Below are positions 18,046 through 27,383 of a stretch of DNA of 64,000 nucleotides, piece by piece (within the stretch, counting starts at the first letter, position 1; each line of letters starts with the position of its first letter). The stretch spans positions 61,832 to 125,831 of the forward strand of contig PKDZ01000040.1 of assembly GCA_002862785.1 (NCBI GenBank), written 5' to 3'. The notes under the pieces were generated by a model. It searched no databases, was not told where the DNA came from, and saw only the letters and a program-made list of their open reading frames with translations. The stretch is from Flavobacteriales bacterium (GTDB taxonomy: Bacteria > Bacteroidota > Bacteroidia > Flavobacteriales_D > Sanyastnellaceae). A program made the translations under genes and the position numbers.

Positions 18046-19281
18046 ATGTCGACGGCAACCTCTACCCCCGGCCTCGCCGATGTCCACTTGCTTCCCGGCA
18101 AGGACAAAAGCGTCAAGCGCGGCCACCCCTGGGTCTTCTCCGGCGCCATTGCCCGCCTCGTCATCGACGAGGCAGAGCCCCAACCGGGCGACTGGGTCAA
18201 GGTCCATGGCCACGGGGGCGATTTCATCGGATGGGGGCACTGGGGTTCCGGGTCGATTGCCGTCCGCATCGTGGCGCGCGAAGGAGAGGCCCCACCGGAT
18301 GTGCATTGGTGGACCCGGCAACTCAAAGCCTGCCTCGCCGTCCGAGCGGCCTCCGGCCTCTGGAATCCGGAGACGGCCCACCGAGGTGGTTTCCGATGGG
18401 TCCACGGCGAAGGAGACGGACTGTCCGGGCTCGTGGTCGATTGTTATGCGGATCTGGCTGTCATACAAACGCATTCCATGGGCATGCACAAAGCCCGCAC
18501 CGACATCGTTGAGGCCTTGAGATCGGCCATGGGGAATGGCCTTCAGGGCATCGTGGACAAAAGCGCCTCTTTGCTGTCCAAGCTAGGTGAAGGCCTGTCG
18601 GACACAGCGGATGACGGGTGGCTCTTCGGGGAGCCGCAGGATGGCGGAACCACCTTCGAGGAGCACGGAATCCACTACACAGTCGACCCGATTGCCGGGC
18701 AAAAGACCGGTTTCTTCCTTGACCAGCGGGACAACCGACGGTTGCTGATGGACATGGTCGGCAACCGTCCCGTGCTCAATGCGTTCAGCTATACCGGTGG
18801 ATTCAGCCTGGCCGCGCTCCGGGGAGGCAGTCCCCATGTCATCAGTCTGGATGCCTCACAGCCTGCCGTGGATGCGGCCCACCGTCATGCGGAACTCAAT
18901 GGATTGGCCGAGCGGCACGAATCAGTGTGTTCGGATGTCATGGCCTACATCGCTGGAGTCGACGTGCTTCCTCCGGTCGTCATCCTTGACCCGCCAGCCT
19001 ACGCCAAAAGCCGCGCCAATCGGCACAAGGCGGTCAAAGGGTATCAGCGACTGAACGAAGCCGCCCTGCGAAAAATGCCCGCCGGCGGCCTGCTCTGGAC
19101 CTTCAGCTGCTCCCAAGTCGTGGATGCCCGACTGTTCGAGGACACCTTGGTCTCGGCCGCCATCCGTTCCGGCCGTGTGGTCCGCATCCTGAGGCGGCTG
19201 GGGCAACCGGCCGACCATCCCACCCTCGCGGGCCATTCCGAAGCCCGGTACCTCAAAGGATTGGTCCTCCACGTCGAGTGA
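18046..19281 (+). CDS. Class I rRNA large subunit methyltransferase, RlmI-like (PUA + SAM-MT)
   Basis: 'DKSVKRGHPWVFSGAI', 'GQKTGFFLDQRDNRRLL', 'VLNAFSYTGGFSLAALRGG', 'VVILDPPAYAKS', 'LLWTFSCSQ'. Confidence 0.94.
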   Translation: MSTATSTPGLADVHLLPGKDKSVKRGHPWVFSGAIARLVIDEAEPQPGDWVKVHGHGGDFIGWGHWGSGSIAVRIVAREGEAPPDVHWWTRQLKACLAVRAASGLWNPETAHRGGFRWVHGEGDGLSGLVVDCYADLAVIQTHSMGMHKARTDIVEALRSAMGNGLQGIVDKSASLLSKLGEGLSDTADDGWLFGEPQDGGTTFEEHGIHYTVDPIAGQKTGFFLDQRDNRRLLMDMVGNRPVLNAFSYTGGFSLAALRGGSPHVISLDASQPAVDAAHRHAELNGLAERHESVCSDVMAYIAGVDVLPPVVILDPPAYAKSRANRHKAVKGYQRLNEAALRKMPAGGLLWTFSCSQVVDARLFEDTLVSAAIRSGRVVRILRRLGQPADHPTLAGHSEARYLKGLVLHVE

Positions 19282-19297
19282 CGACCACACGAGGACA

Positions 19298-19930
19298 TCA
19301 GGGCTGAAGCCGCTGCTGAATCCACGACCCGCCTTGGCGCGTGCAACGGATTCGGTCATGGAGCCGGCCGGGCCTGCCCTGCCAGAATTCGACCGTCTCG
19401 GCCACCAGGCGATAGCCACCCCAATGGGGTGGCCGAGGAACCTCGCCGGGAAAGCGGTTCTCCACCTCGGCCCGCGCTGACTCGAGGGCGGCCCGGTCCG
19501 CGATGGACTCGCTTTGCTGCGACGCCCAAGCACCGATTCGGCTTGCTCTTGGGCGGCTGTTGAAATACCGGTCCGACTCCTCTGCGGATAGCGGCTCAAC
19601 CGTTCCCCGAATCCGGAGCTGCCGTTCCAGTGCTGGCCAGAAAAAGGTCAGTGCCGCTGAAGGATGGCCGGCGAGCTGTTTCCCTTTGGCGCTCTGGTAG
19701 TTCGTGTAGAACAAGAAACCGCTCCCCTCCCGGTCGACATTGCGGAGCAAGACGATGCGGGCATCTGGATGACCCTCGGTATCCACCGTGGACAGCGTCA
19801 TGGCGTTGTAATCCTCAGGGTCGGCGGTCCGGGCCGCCTCCAACCATTCCTTCAGCCGATCGGCCATGGACTCGCTTCCACCCTGAAGGGCTCCGGTGGA
19901 GTAGTCCTTTCTGTCCTCGTAATCTCCCAT
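19298..19930 (-). CDS. pdxH: Pyridoxamine 5'-phosphate oxidase
   Basis: 'RIVLLRNVDREGSGFLFYTNYQSAKGKQL', 'FFWPALERQLRIRGTVEPL', 'PPHWGGYRLVAETVEFWQGRPGRLHDRIR'. Confidence 0.96.
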   Translation of the reverse strand: MGDYEDRKDYSTGALQGGSESMADRLKEWLEAARTADPEDYNAMTLSTVDTEGHPDARIVLLRNVDREGSGFLFYTNYQSAKGKQLAGHPSAALTFFWPALERQLRIRGTVEPLSAEESDRYFNSRPRASRIGAWASQQSESIADRAALESARAEVENRFPGEVPRPPHWGGYRLVAETVEFWQGRPGRLHDRIRCTRQGGSWIQQRLQP

Positions 19931-19961
19931 GTGCGAAGAAGCCCGACCAGGCCGCGGTTGT

Positions 19962-21353
19962 TCAGTTCAATGGCTTTTCCACCACGAGCAAAAGGTTGCC
20001 GCTCTCCTCCTCTTGGCTCAACTCCATTCCTGAATGCTCCACGTATCCGATGCGGTGAACCTCATTGACGTCAAATCCGCAGGACTCAACGAGGTCCATG
20101 ATGCCATTCTGAGAGCAGTAATGCAGAAAGGCCACGGTGTCGCCGCCATGCCGTTTATAGAAGAGATCTCCTTTCTCGTAGCCCTCATTGGCGAGTTCCA
20201 GTTCCTCGAAGAGTTGAACGGCTTCAGGCCCCCATTCGTTGGGATTCTCAACATTGAAGACATCGAAATAGAACCGGCCTCCAGGACGCAGGGCGCCATG
20301 CACCTTGCGCAGGCTCCGCTCCCGCTCCTCGAGGGAGGGAATGTGACCGAAGGCGTAAAGGAAGGTGATGGCGTCATACGCCCCGGACTCGACGTCTACC
20401 TCGTTCCAGTGGCCGATGCGTGCATCGAGTCCCCTGCCCTTCGCCGTCTCCACCATGCCGGCACTGATGTCAATGCCTTCCATGCGGTAGTCCAAGCCGG
20501 ACCGGTCCCGGATGTCCGTTGCTCGTCTTCCAGTGCCACACGCAATGTGCAGGACGCGTGCCGCCCCGCACTCGGAGAGGTCCTTGGCGATGATGCCGTT
20601 GATGCCCTCCGTATACGCCCGGCGTTTCTCACTGCCCTGATCGAGGTGGTCGTAGGTGTCCGCTTGTTCAGAGTAATAGACGCTGATCGAATGCAGGATT
20701 TCGAAGCTTCCGGGCTTGGGGATGAGCGGATAGAGGCGGTGGGTCCGGTTGCCCTTCATCTCGCTGATCGGGATGAAGGTGAACGCGTCCTTTTCCAACC
20801 TCCGGAAACCGGATTCATCCTGTTGGAAGGAGGCTGTGGTGGCGGTCTCATTCAACTCCCCCATCCATCCCTTTTCGGTATCAAACAGGACCATGCCGTC
20901 CAGCGTGTCCAACGCTGGAGCGTAGAAGTGCACGGTCACCAGCGGCTTGTCCGAACTCGGGTTGACAATCTTGTGGAGGGTGCCGTCAGGCTCGGGCAGT
21001 ACGCCTCCGGCCCGGACCCGCAGAGCGGTTCCCTCGCGAAGCTCTTTCCGCTCTGCGTCAAACGTGTATTCCACGTTTTCGACCTCTCCCTCGATGCAAA
21101 GAACATAGCCCCAGAATCCTTCATGGTGGTGGATGGCGCTCTCCACACCCGGAGGCCAATGCAGCACGACCACCTCGAACGGATCGAGCAACATGATGTT
21201 CCGGGCATAGTTGTCGGTCATGCCCTCGATGGAGGGAATGCACCCCGACAGGTCGAGTTCGGCCGGGTCGATGGAACGAACCAAATCTCCCAGCCACTCA
21301 AAGTCAAAGCCTTCGGGTGTGGTCGTTCGGATGGTCTCAAGGAGGGCGCGCAT
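19962..21353 (-). CDS. Fusion protein: cysteine dioxygenase-like cupin (N) + SAM-dependent methyltransferase (C)
   Basis: N: 'YARNIMLLDPFEVVVLHWPPGVESAIHHHEGFWGYVLCIEG', 'TLHKIVNPSSDKPLVTVHFYAPALDT'; C: 'ARVLHIACGTGRRATDI', 'GIDISAGMVETAKGRG', 'DAITFLYAFGHIP', 'LRPGGRFYFDVFN'. Confidence 0.85.
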   Translation of the reverse strand: MRALLETIRTTTPEGFDFEWLGDLVRSIDPAELDLSGCIPSIEGMTDNYARNIMLLDPFEVVVLHWPPGVESAIHHHEGFWGYVLCIEGEVENVEYTFDAERKELREGTALRVRAGGVLPEPDGTLHKIVNPSSDKPLVTVHFYAPALDTLDGMVLFDTEKGWMGELNETATTASFQQDESGFRRLEKDAFTFIPISEMKGNRTHRLYPLIPKPGSFEILHSISVYYSEQADTYDHLDQGSEKRRAYTEGINGIIAKDLSECGAARVLHIACGTGRRATDIRDRSGLDYRMEGIDISAGMVETAKGRGLDARIGHWNEVDVESGAYDAITFLYAFGHIPSLEERERSLRKVHGALRPGGRFYFDVFNVENPNEWGPEAVQLFEELELANEGYEKGDLFYKRHGGDTVAFLHYCSQNGIMDLVESCGFDVNEVHRIGYVEHSGMELSQEEESGNLLLVVEKPLN

Positions 21354-21484
21354 GTCCGGTTAGGGTTCTGTTCGAAGATAAGTGGCGACAGGGGTCCACG
21401 CCAACGGAACAGGGTGAAGAACACCGGTTTGAAACCTTCCGCGAACCCGAGGAGTATAGGACGGCGATTCCAACTTGTTTGCCC

Positions 21485-21703
21485 ATGTCCAACCGACGCA
21501 TTGTGAGCTATGAAAAGCTTGACCAGTCCATCCGAAAGATGATCAAGTCCAATTACCCCGACGGGTTTGATGGACAGACCTTCAACCTCCGTCTTCCGAC
21601 GAGCAAAGAGGTGTTCAAGATGATTCGCTTCGAAACGGACAACATCCAATACATGGTCAAAGTCGGCCCCGCCATCGAGGGTGTCGACTACTCCGTGGAC
21701 TGA
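21485..21703 (+). CDS. Small conserved-looking hypothetical protein (72 aa)
   Basis: MSNRRIVSYEKLDQSIRKMIKSNYPDGFDGQTFNLRLPTSKEVFKMIRFETDNIQYMVKVGPAIEGVDYSVD; followed by a terminator hairpin. Confidence 0.65.
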   Translation: MSNRRIVSYEKLDQSIRKMIKSNYPDGFDGQTFNLRLPTSKEVFKMIRFETDNIQYMVKVGPAIEGVDYSVD

Positions 21704-21727
21704 AAAATCCGCAAATCCACCTTGGAG

Positions 21728-21765
21728 AAAGGGGTTGGTTCCGAACTTGGGACCTGCCCCTTTTT
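21728..21765 (+). terminator. Rho-independent terminator-like hairpin
   Basis: AAAGGGG-tt-GGTTCC-gaactt-GGGACC-tg-CCCCTTT-tt two-part stem with T-run. Confidence 0.6.
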
Positions 21766-21768
21766 CAC

Positions 21769-23106
21769 ATGCTCCGTCTGCTGCTCCCCCTGTTTCTGTT
21801 CATCGCTCCGGCCTCCCTTCTCGCCCAGCTTTCCTGCCAGCCCATGGTGGGCCACGTCGGCCTCCGCGATGCGCGCATTTGGATCCAGGCCGAAACGGCC
21901 GGGACCGCCCTCATCGAATGCCGGCCAGCCGCCTCCAACGTCCAGGATGAATCCGACATCCTCCGCAGTCAGCCCCTCGAGCTCTCGCCAGCCTCGGCGT
22001 ACACCGCCACCTTCGACCTTGGCGGCCTCGAACCGGGAACAGGGTACACTTACCGCGTCATCCTGAACGGTCAAGCAACTTCCGAAGGCATCGATCCGGA
22101 CGCCCTCCGATTCGAGACCCAACCCCTATGGCAGTACCGCTTCGACCCCCCGGCCTTCACCCTGGCGGTCGGCTCGTGCAGCTACATCAATGAAACGGAA
22201 TACGACCGGCCCGGCACGCCCTATGGCGGAGGGTATGGCATCTTCAACACGATTGCAGCCTCCGAGCCGGACCTGATGCTGTGGCTCGGCGACAACGTGT
22301 ACTTCCGGGAAGTCGATTGGGGATCGCGCTCGGGCATGCAACACCGATACAGCCATTTTCGCCAGCTTCCTGAGATGCAGGCGCTGCTGGGCGCCTGCCC
22401 GCACATCGCCACGTGGGACGATCACGATTTCGGACCCAACGACGCCGATGGCAGCTGGGTTCACAAGGATTGGGCGGCCGCGACCTTTCGCGAGTTCTGG
22501 CCCAACCCCTCCCAAGGTTTACCCGAAACGGGAGGCCAAGGCGTGACCTCTGCACTCAGCTTCATGGATGTCGACGTGTTCATTCTCGACAACCGCACCT
22601 TCCGCGTCAATCCGGACAACCGCACCCGCACGCCGCAGATGCTGGGTCAAGAACAGTTGGATTGGCTCATTTCTGCCCTTCAATACAGTCGCGCGCCGTT
22701 CAAGCTGGTGGCGGTGGGCGGTCAGGTGGTCTCCGACTACGCGGGCTATGAAAACATGGCGATGTTTGCCGGTGAGCGGGGCGAGCTGCTCCGTCGCATC
22801 GACGCCGAGGACATTCAGGGGGTCGTTTTCCTCACCGGAGACCGGCACAGTTCCGAGCTCAGCAGCTTGACTCTGCCCGGCGGTCGCACCGTCTTGGATT
22901 TCACCTGCAGTGCCCTGACCAGCGGCAGCTACGATCACAGTTCGGAGCCCAACCACAACCGAATGGACGGCACCATGGTCGGCATCCGGAACTACGGCAC
23001 GTTGAGCTTCAGTGGCCCCCGGACGGAACGCGTGATGACCATCCGCACGATGGACTCGGACGGCAACCTCTTGTGGGAGCGCTCGTTCGCTGCCTCCGAC
23101 CTATAA
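21769..23106 (+). CDS. PhoD-like alkaline phosphatase D-family protein, secreted
   Basis: 'QPMVGHVGLRDARIWIQAE', 'LTGLEPGTGYTYRV'-type Fn3-like N domain, 'MLWLGDNVYFREVDW', 'ATWDDHDFGPNDADGSW', 'FLTGDRHSSELS'. Confidence 0.9.
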   Translation: MLRLLLPLFLFIAPASLLAQLSCQPMVGHVGLRDARIWIQAETAGTALIECRPAASNVQDESDILRSQPLELSPASAYTATFDLGGLEPGTGYTYRVILNGQATSEGIDPDALRFETQPLWQYRFDPPAFTLAVGSCSYINETEYDRPGTPYGGGYGIFNTIAASEPDLMLWLGDNVYFREVDWGSRSGMQHRYSHFRQLPEMQALLGACPHIATWDDHDFGPNDADGSWVHKDWAAATFREFWPNPSQGLPETGGQGVTSALSFMDVDVFILDNRTFRVNPDNRTRTPQMLGQEQLDWLISALQYSRAPFKLVAVGGQVVSDYAGYENMAMFAGERGELLRRIDAEDIQGVVFLTGDRHSSELSSLTLPGGRTVLDFTCSALTSGSYDHSSEPNHNRMDGTMVGIRNYGTLSFSGPRTERVMTIRTMDSDGNLLWERSFAASDL

Positions 23107-26100
23107 TCAGTCTCCGATGACGAGGCGGGCGGCTGACCGACGCCCATCCTCTCCCATGGCTCGAACCATATACACGCCGGCAGGATGTCCGGCCAGCGAC
23201 CACGTGGTGCGGGTGCCACTCATGGCGTGCGCCTCCACCTCCCGGCCGAGGGCATCGACAACGAATAGAGTCCCTTGGAAGGGCGATTCGAAGCGGATGT
23301 CGAGGCGGTCCCGTGTGGGATTCGGAGCCAAGCTGAATTCCGGGCGGAGCCATTCCAGGATGCCCACGGGAACGGACACCGTATCGGTCACCTGGCACCC
23401 ATCGTTGTCCGTCACGGTCAGGATCCACTCGCCGGCACCAAGGTCATCGGGATCTTCGAGGCCTGTATTGCCTGTGGGCCCGGTCCAGAAGAAGTCATAG
23501 GGCTCCTCACCTCCGGTGATGGTCACGGACACTTCGCCGTTTTCCTCCCCGGGGTTGGCCCCTTCGATGCTGTCGAACGAAATGGTCATTCCAGGCGGAT
23601 CGACAATGTCAATGCTCACCGTATCCGCACACAGTGAGCCCGATGGGAGAATGGCCGTCACTTCGACGAGGTACTCCCCCGCTCCGAGGCCCAGGAAATT
23701 GCCGTCTGTTGAGACTGGCTCCCCGTCGAGCAGGTATTCCGAGACGGCGACGGTATCGGCCACGAAGGCGCTGATGCTGCCATCCTCTCCTCCCGCGCAG
23801 AAGGGCGCCGAGGCCACGACAAACAGGGCGATGTCCGATGCGGCGAGAATCGAAAAGGGCTGCACCGCGCTGCATGTGGAGTCGCCATCGAGTACCTCGA
23901 GCAAATAGCTGCCCGGCGCCAGTGAATCGAAGGGCAATCCTATCCAAGTGCCAGACAGGGATTCGGCAGGCCCAACGAGCGTGTAGTAAACGGAATCGGT
24001 CAAGGCAGAATCGACCGTGAACTGAGCCGTTCCGTCCATTGCTCCGAAGCAACTTTCGCTGGAAATGGCCACTCCCGAGAGAACCAGGTCGCAATAGGTG
24101 CAGCTTCCATCCTCTACCGTTGCCTGCGGATTGAAGTTGGAGGCCGTCTCGTCCGTGCACCCTACGCAGGACGTGTATTCACAGTTGTCGGCGTCCAGCA
24201 GAGCCGTCACGTCAAAATTGCAAGCCTCCGGATCCAGGCAACCGGCGCAAGAGGAATATTCGCACAGGCCACTTTCAAAGGTGGCGTCCGGGCTGAAGTT
24301 GCACGCTCCAGAATCCGTGCACCCGTAACAGGTGAAATCGCAAAGGGCCAAATCGTTGATGAAGGCCGTGCTGTCGAAGTTGCAAGCCGAACTCAGACCG
24401 CATCCCGCACAGGTGGCGTAGTCGCAAGACTCGTCGTCGAATGTCACAAAGGGGTTGTAATTGCAGGCGAGAGAATCCAGACAGCCCCCCACTTCGACAC
24501 CGTCACAGACCAAGACGAATTCAAAGCCTCCCACCGCCGGGGTGACGGCATTGGAGCCGCTCACATGAAGAAAGTACTCTACGCCCTCGTCGCTGTCCCA
24601 TTCGACTTCGGAAGCGAGGAAATTCTCAAAGCAGGGCTCGGCAAAGAAATTGACCTCGTCCTGGTCATCATTTCCCGCAACGCAGTCCAGGTTGTCACAG
24701 TCACCTTCATAGACACTGAGATACGTATCATATCCAGTGTCCTCGAAGCACATCGTCGCCCGAAGGGTGTCCCCTGTCCCGGTGATGCTGTACCACAGTC
24801 CTCCATGGAAATACTGTCCGATGTTGTATTGGTCACAGTACTGGCTTTCCGTCGTATCCGCGCACACGGTCGTGGCCGTGACGATTTGACTGCACGCGAT
24901 GGGCTCGGCCATGCTGCACTCATCGTTGGCCACGGGGAGACAGAAGCCATTGCAATCAAAGCCGTCCTGTGCGTAGTAGCAGCTGCCGTCCTCCTCAGTG
25001 TAGACCGGCGCCCAATTGCAAGCCTCGGGATCGGTGCATCCCGGAAATTCAAACGGGTCGCAGACCCCGTCCATGTCCTCGTCGCACAGGCAATTCCCCT
25101 CACAGTCGAAGCAGAAAAAGGGATACTCGCAACTCCCGTCATCCTCGGTGGCTTCCGGGTTGAAATTGCATGCGTCTTCGTCCGTGCATCCGGGAGTGAC
25201 CGCCGGTGGCAACAACGAGGTCAAACGCCACAGGGTCACCGTCCCGCTCACTTCATTGGAGGTGACCAGCAGTGCTGTGCTGTCTGGGCTGTCCTCTTGG
25301 GAGATGAAGCGCAATCCCTCCGGGCCGAGATCGCCCGATGTCGCCAACGAGGTGGCCTCAAAATCCCGGTTGATCAAGGTTCGGACGTAGTGCACGGAAT
25401 CGAGATCGGTCATGTCGAACACCATGACCGCACTCACGCGTTCCAAGCCGACAAAGGCATACGTCCTTCCGTTCAACTCTCCGATTTCAATCCCCTCGGG
25501 TTCGGGCCCCTTGTCGTCTGACCGCTCGTCGAAACTCAGCACCTCGTCATTGTCGAAGTTGAAACCGGCCTCGCCCAAAAGTGCCGCTGTCCGCTCCTCA
25601 AACTCGGATCCGCTGTCGTACAGAACCGTCCCGGTGGTATCATAAATCGTGAAGCTTCGGCTTCCGAAACCCACAATCTCATCGTGGTCCCCGTCTCCAT
25701 CTGTATCCCCTTCCGTGGTGATCATCAGCATTCGTCCCAAAGATTCTGGATCCTGCAACCCGGGGTGGGTGTTCAGCAAAACGCTGTCCAATGTGGCATT
25801 GGCCACGCGGGTCTCATCCGTCCAGATGGACCCGTACTCTCGGCTGTCTCCTTCATTGGCCGTCAACAGGATGGTCTGTCCCTCATGGTCCCATGAATGG
25901 ATGGCATCCGGCATGCGCAACCCTTTGACGGGCCAGGGTGCAATGGCGATGGAACCGTCCAGATCACTGGGGTCCAACCCTCCGTCGAGGGCATAATCCC
26001 TGGCGCCGAGGGGCCAAACGCCGGTCACCTCTGCCTCCTCGACATCAATCACGATGATGGCGTTGTTTTCCTGGCATGCGATGTAGGCGGTGCTCCCGTC

Positions 26101-27279
26101 CATGCTGAAGGCCCCGAATTCAGGCTCCAGATCCTGTTCTATGCTGGCACCGGGTGTTGAAATCCGGACTCCCTCCGACAGGTCCTCCGACGTCAGGCCC
26201 GCGAACGACACCTGCGTCACAATCCCCTGATCCGGTCCGGAGGACACGTCGATCAGGGTGGCGCTTCCCGGCTGGTCAATCAATTCTCCCAAGGAGAAAT
26301 CCGCTGCAGGTTGCCCTTCATTGCTCACGAGCAAATGACTGCCGTCAGGCGAAAGGGCAATGGCATCCGGCCAGAACCCGGCTGGATATTCCGCCACGAA
26401 GTCCCCATCGACATCGAAGATGACCACCATGCCCTCATCTTGAATCGTCGGTCCGAGGATGGTCGCCGCCACATGGTCCCCCATCACCACCACACTGGTG
26501 GCTCCACTTCCATAGGCGGCAGCATCCAGATATTCAATGAGTGTAGGCGTTGCAGGGTCAGCAATGTCCAGTACGCCGATTTGCGCGGTGCTGGCTCGAA
26601 TGAAAAACAGCCGCTGGCTTCCCGCATGATGGTCTACGATTTCCGCCGCGCTTACATCGTATTCGCCCGTTTCAAAGGTCCCCAGCACTTCAGCAAACAA
26701 ATCGCTGGTCATGCAGCTGCCATCGTCTTCTTGGGCCAGGGGATTGAAATTCTCCGCGAGCGGATCCATACAGCCCTCGATGGTGCAATCCGGAACCAGG
26801 ACGCCTTCCAAGACGGTTGCACCCAATCCTGCGGGGATGCTCAAATACGGTGTGGACAGCACATCGGCAGAGGTCCATCCATTGGAACCATTCCAGCTCA
26901 AACTCGCCGAATCAAGAGCGAACATCCCCAAATCGAAGGTCATCTCCATTTCCTCGCCATCGGTGTCGATCTCCACGAGAAAGTGAATGGCCGAATCTCC
27001 ATTGGACGGGATGTGGTTGATTTCGAAACGGGCGCCTTCAGAAAGCAGGCAGGCATAGGCCGCGGGCAAATTGGGCGGACACAACAAATCCAACCCGACA
27101 TCTAGTCCCGCTGTGGAGGCTGTATCCATGACCAAGGACAATTCGGATTCCCCGGAACCATGTTCCACGAAAATGGTGACGGTCCATTCAGGGACACACA
27201 AGCCGGGTTGGGCTTGACTTTCACCAACGGACGCTAGACCAAGCGCCAGAATAAAGACGGAGAAGTAGGGAGAACGCAT
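23107..27279 (-). CDS. 1390-aa secreted protein: choice-of-anchor I-type propeller, ~8 GCTDxxACN Cys-rich modules, SprB-like repeats, T9SS sorting tail
   Basis: 'GPEPEGIEIGELNGRTYAFVGLERVSAVMVFD'; repeated 'GCTDEDACNFNPEATEDDGSCEY'; C-terminal 'FSLAPNPTRDRLDIRF...GVYMVRAMGEDG'. Confidence 0.88.
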   Translation of the reverse strand: MRSPYFSVFILALGLASVGESQAQPGLCVPEWTVTIFVEHGSGESELSLVMDTASTAGLDVGLDLLCPPNLPAAYACLLSEGARFEINHIPSNGDSAIHFLVEIDTDGEEMEMTFDLGMFALDSASLSWNGSNGWTSADVLSTPYLSIPAGLGATVLEGVLVPDCTIEGCMDPLAENFNPLAQEDDGSCMTSDLFAEVLGTFETGEYDVSAAEIVDHHAGSQRLFFIRASTAQIGVLDIADPATPTLIEYLDAAAYGSGATSVVVMGDHVAATILGPTIQDEGMVVIFDVDGDFVAEYPAGFWPDAIALSPDGSHLLVSNEGQPAADFSLGELIDQPGSATLIDVSSGPDQGIVTQVSFAGLTSEDLSEGVRISTPGASIEQDLEPEFGAFSMDGSTAYIACQENNAIIVIDVEEAEVTGVWPLGARDYALDGGLDPSDLDGSIAIAPWPVKGLRMPDAIHSWDHEGQTILLTANEGDSREYGSIWTDETRVANATLDSVLLNTHPGLQDPESLGRMLMITTEGDTDGDGDHDEIVGFGSRSFTIYDTTGTVLYDSGSEFEERTAALLGEAGFNFDNDEVLSFDERSDDKGPEPEGIEIGELNGRTYAFVGLERVSAVMVFDMTDLDSVHYVRTLINRDFEATSLATSGDLGPEGLRFISQEDSPDSTALLVTSNEVSGTVTLWRLTSLLPPAVTPGCTDEDACNFNPEATEDDGSCEYPFFCFDCEGNCLCDEDMDGVCDPFEFPGCTDPEACNWAPVYTEEDGSCYYAQDGFDCNGFCLPVANDECSMAEPIACSQIVTATTVCADTTESQYCDQYNIGQYFHGGLWYSITGTGDTLRATMCFEDTGYDTYLSVYEGDCDNLDCVAGNDDQDEVNFFAEPCFENFLASEVEWDSDEGVEYFLHVSGSNAVTPAVGGFEFVLVCDGVEVGGCLDSLACNYNPFVTFDDESCDYATCAGCGLSSACNFDSTAFINDLALCDFTCYGCTDSGACNFSPDATFESGLCEYSSCAGCLDPEACNFDVTALLDADNCEYTSCVGCTDETASNFNPQATVEDGSCTYCDLVLSGVAISSESCFGAMDGTAQFTVDSALTDSVYYTLVGPAESLSGTWIGLPFDSLAPGSYLLEVLDGDSTCSAVQPFSILAASDIALFVVASAPFCAGGEDGSISAFVADTVAVSEYLLDGEPVSTDGNFLGLGAGEYLVEVTAILPSGSLCADTVSIDIVDPPGMTISFDSIEGANPGEENGEVSVTITGGEEPYDFFWTGPTGNTGLEDPDDLGAGEWILTVTDNDGCQVTDTVSVPVGILEWLRPEFSLAPNPTRDRLDIRFESPFQGTLFVVDALGREVEAHAMSGTRTTWSLAGHPAGVYMVRAMGEDGRRSAARLVIGD

Positions 27280-27330
27280 GGCTTGGAGTTGCGCCTTGAA
27301 AATACCGCGATTTGCTCGGCCCTGAAAACA

Positions 27331-27359
27331 GAAACGCCAGCCCTGAGGGCCGGCGTTTC
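27331..27359 (-). terminator. Terminator-like hairpin downstream of 27384..31460 gene
   Basis: gaaacgccagccc-tga-gggccggcgtttc with T-rich tract on minus strand. Confidence 0.6.
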
Positions 27360-27383
27360 CGTTATGCTTGCAAGATTCGGAGG

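Noticed and set aside
19962-21353. OvoA/EgtB-type sulfoxide synthase-methyltransferase
   Set aside because: No DinB or FGE-sulfatase-like region; N half matches CDO cupin motifs instead.
24565-27105. Several plus-strand ORFs opposite the 1390-aa protein
   Set aside because: Low-complexity translations without domains; shadow ORFs of repetitive coding DNA.
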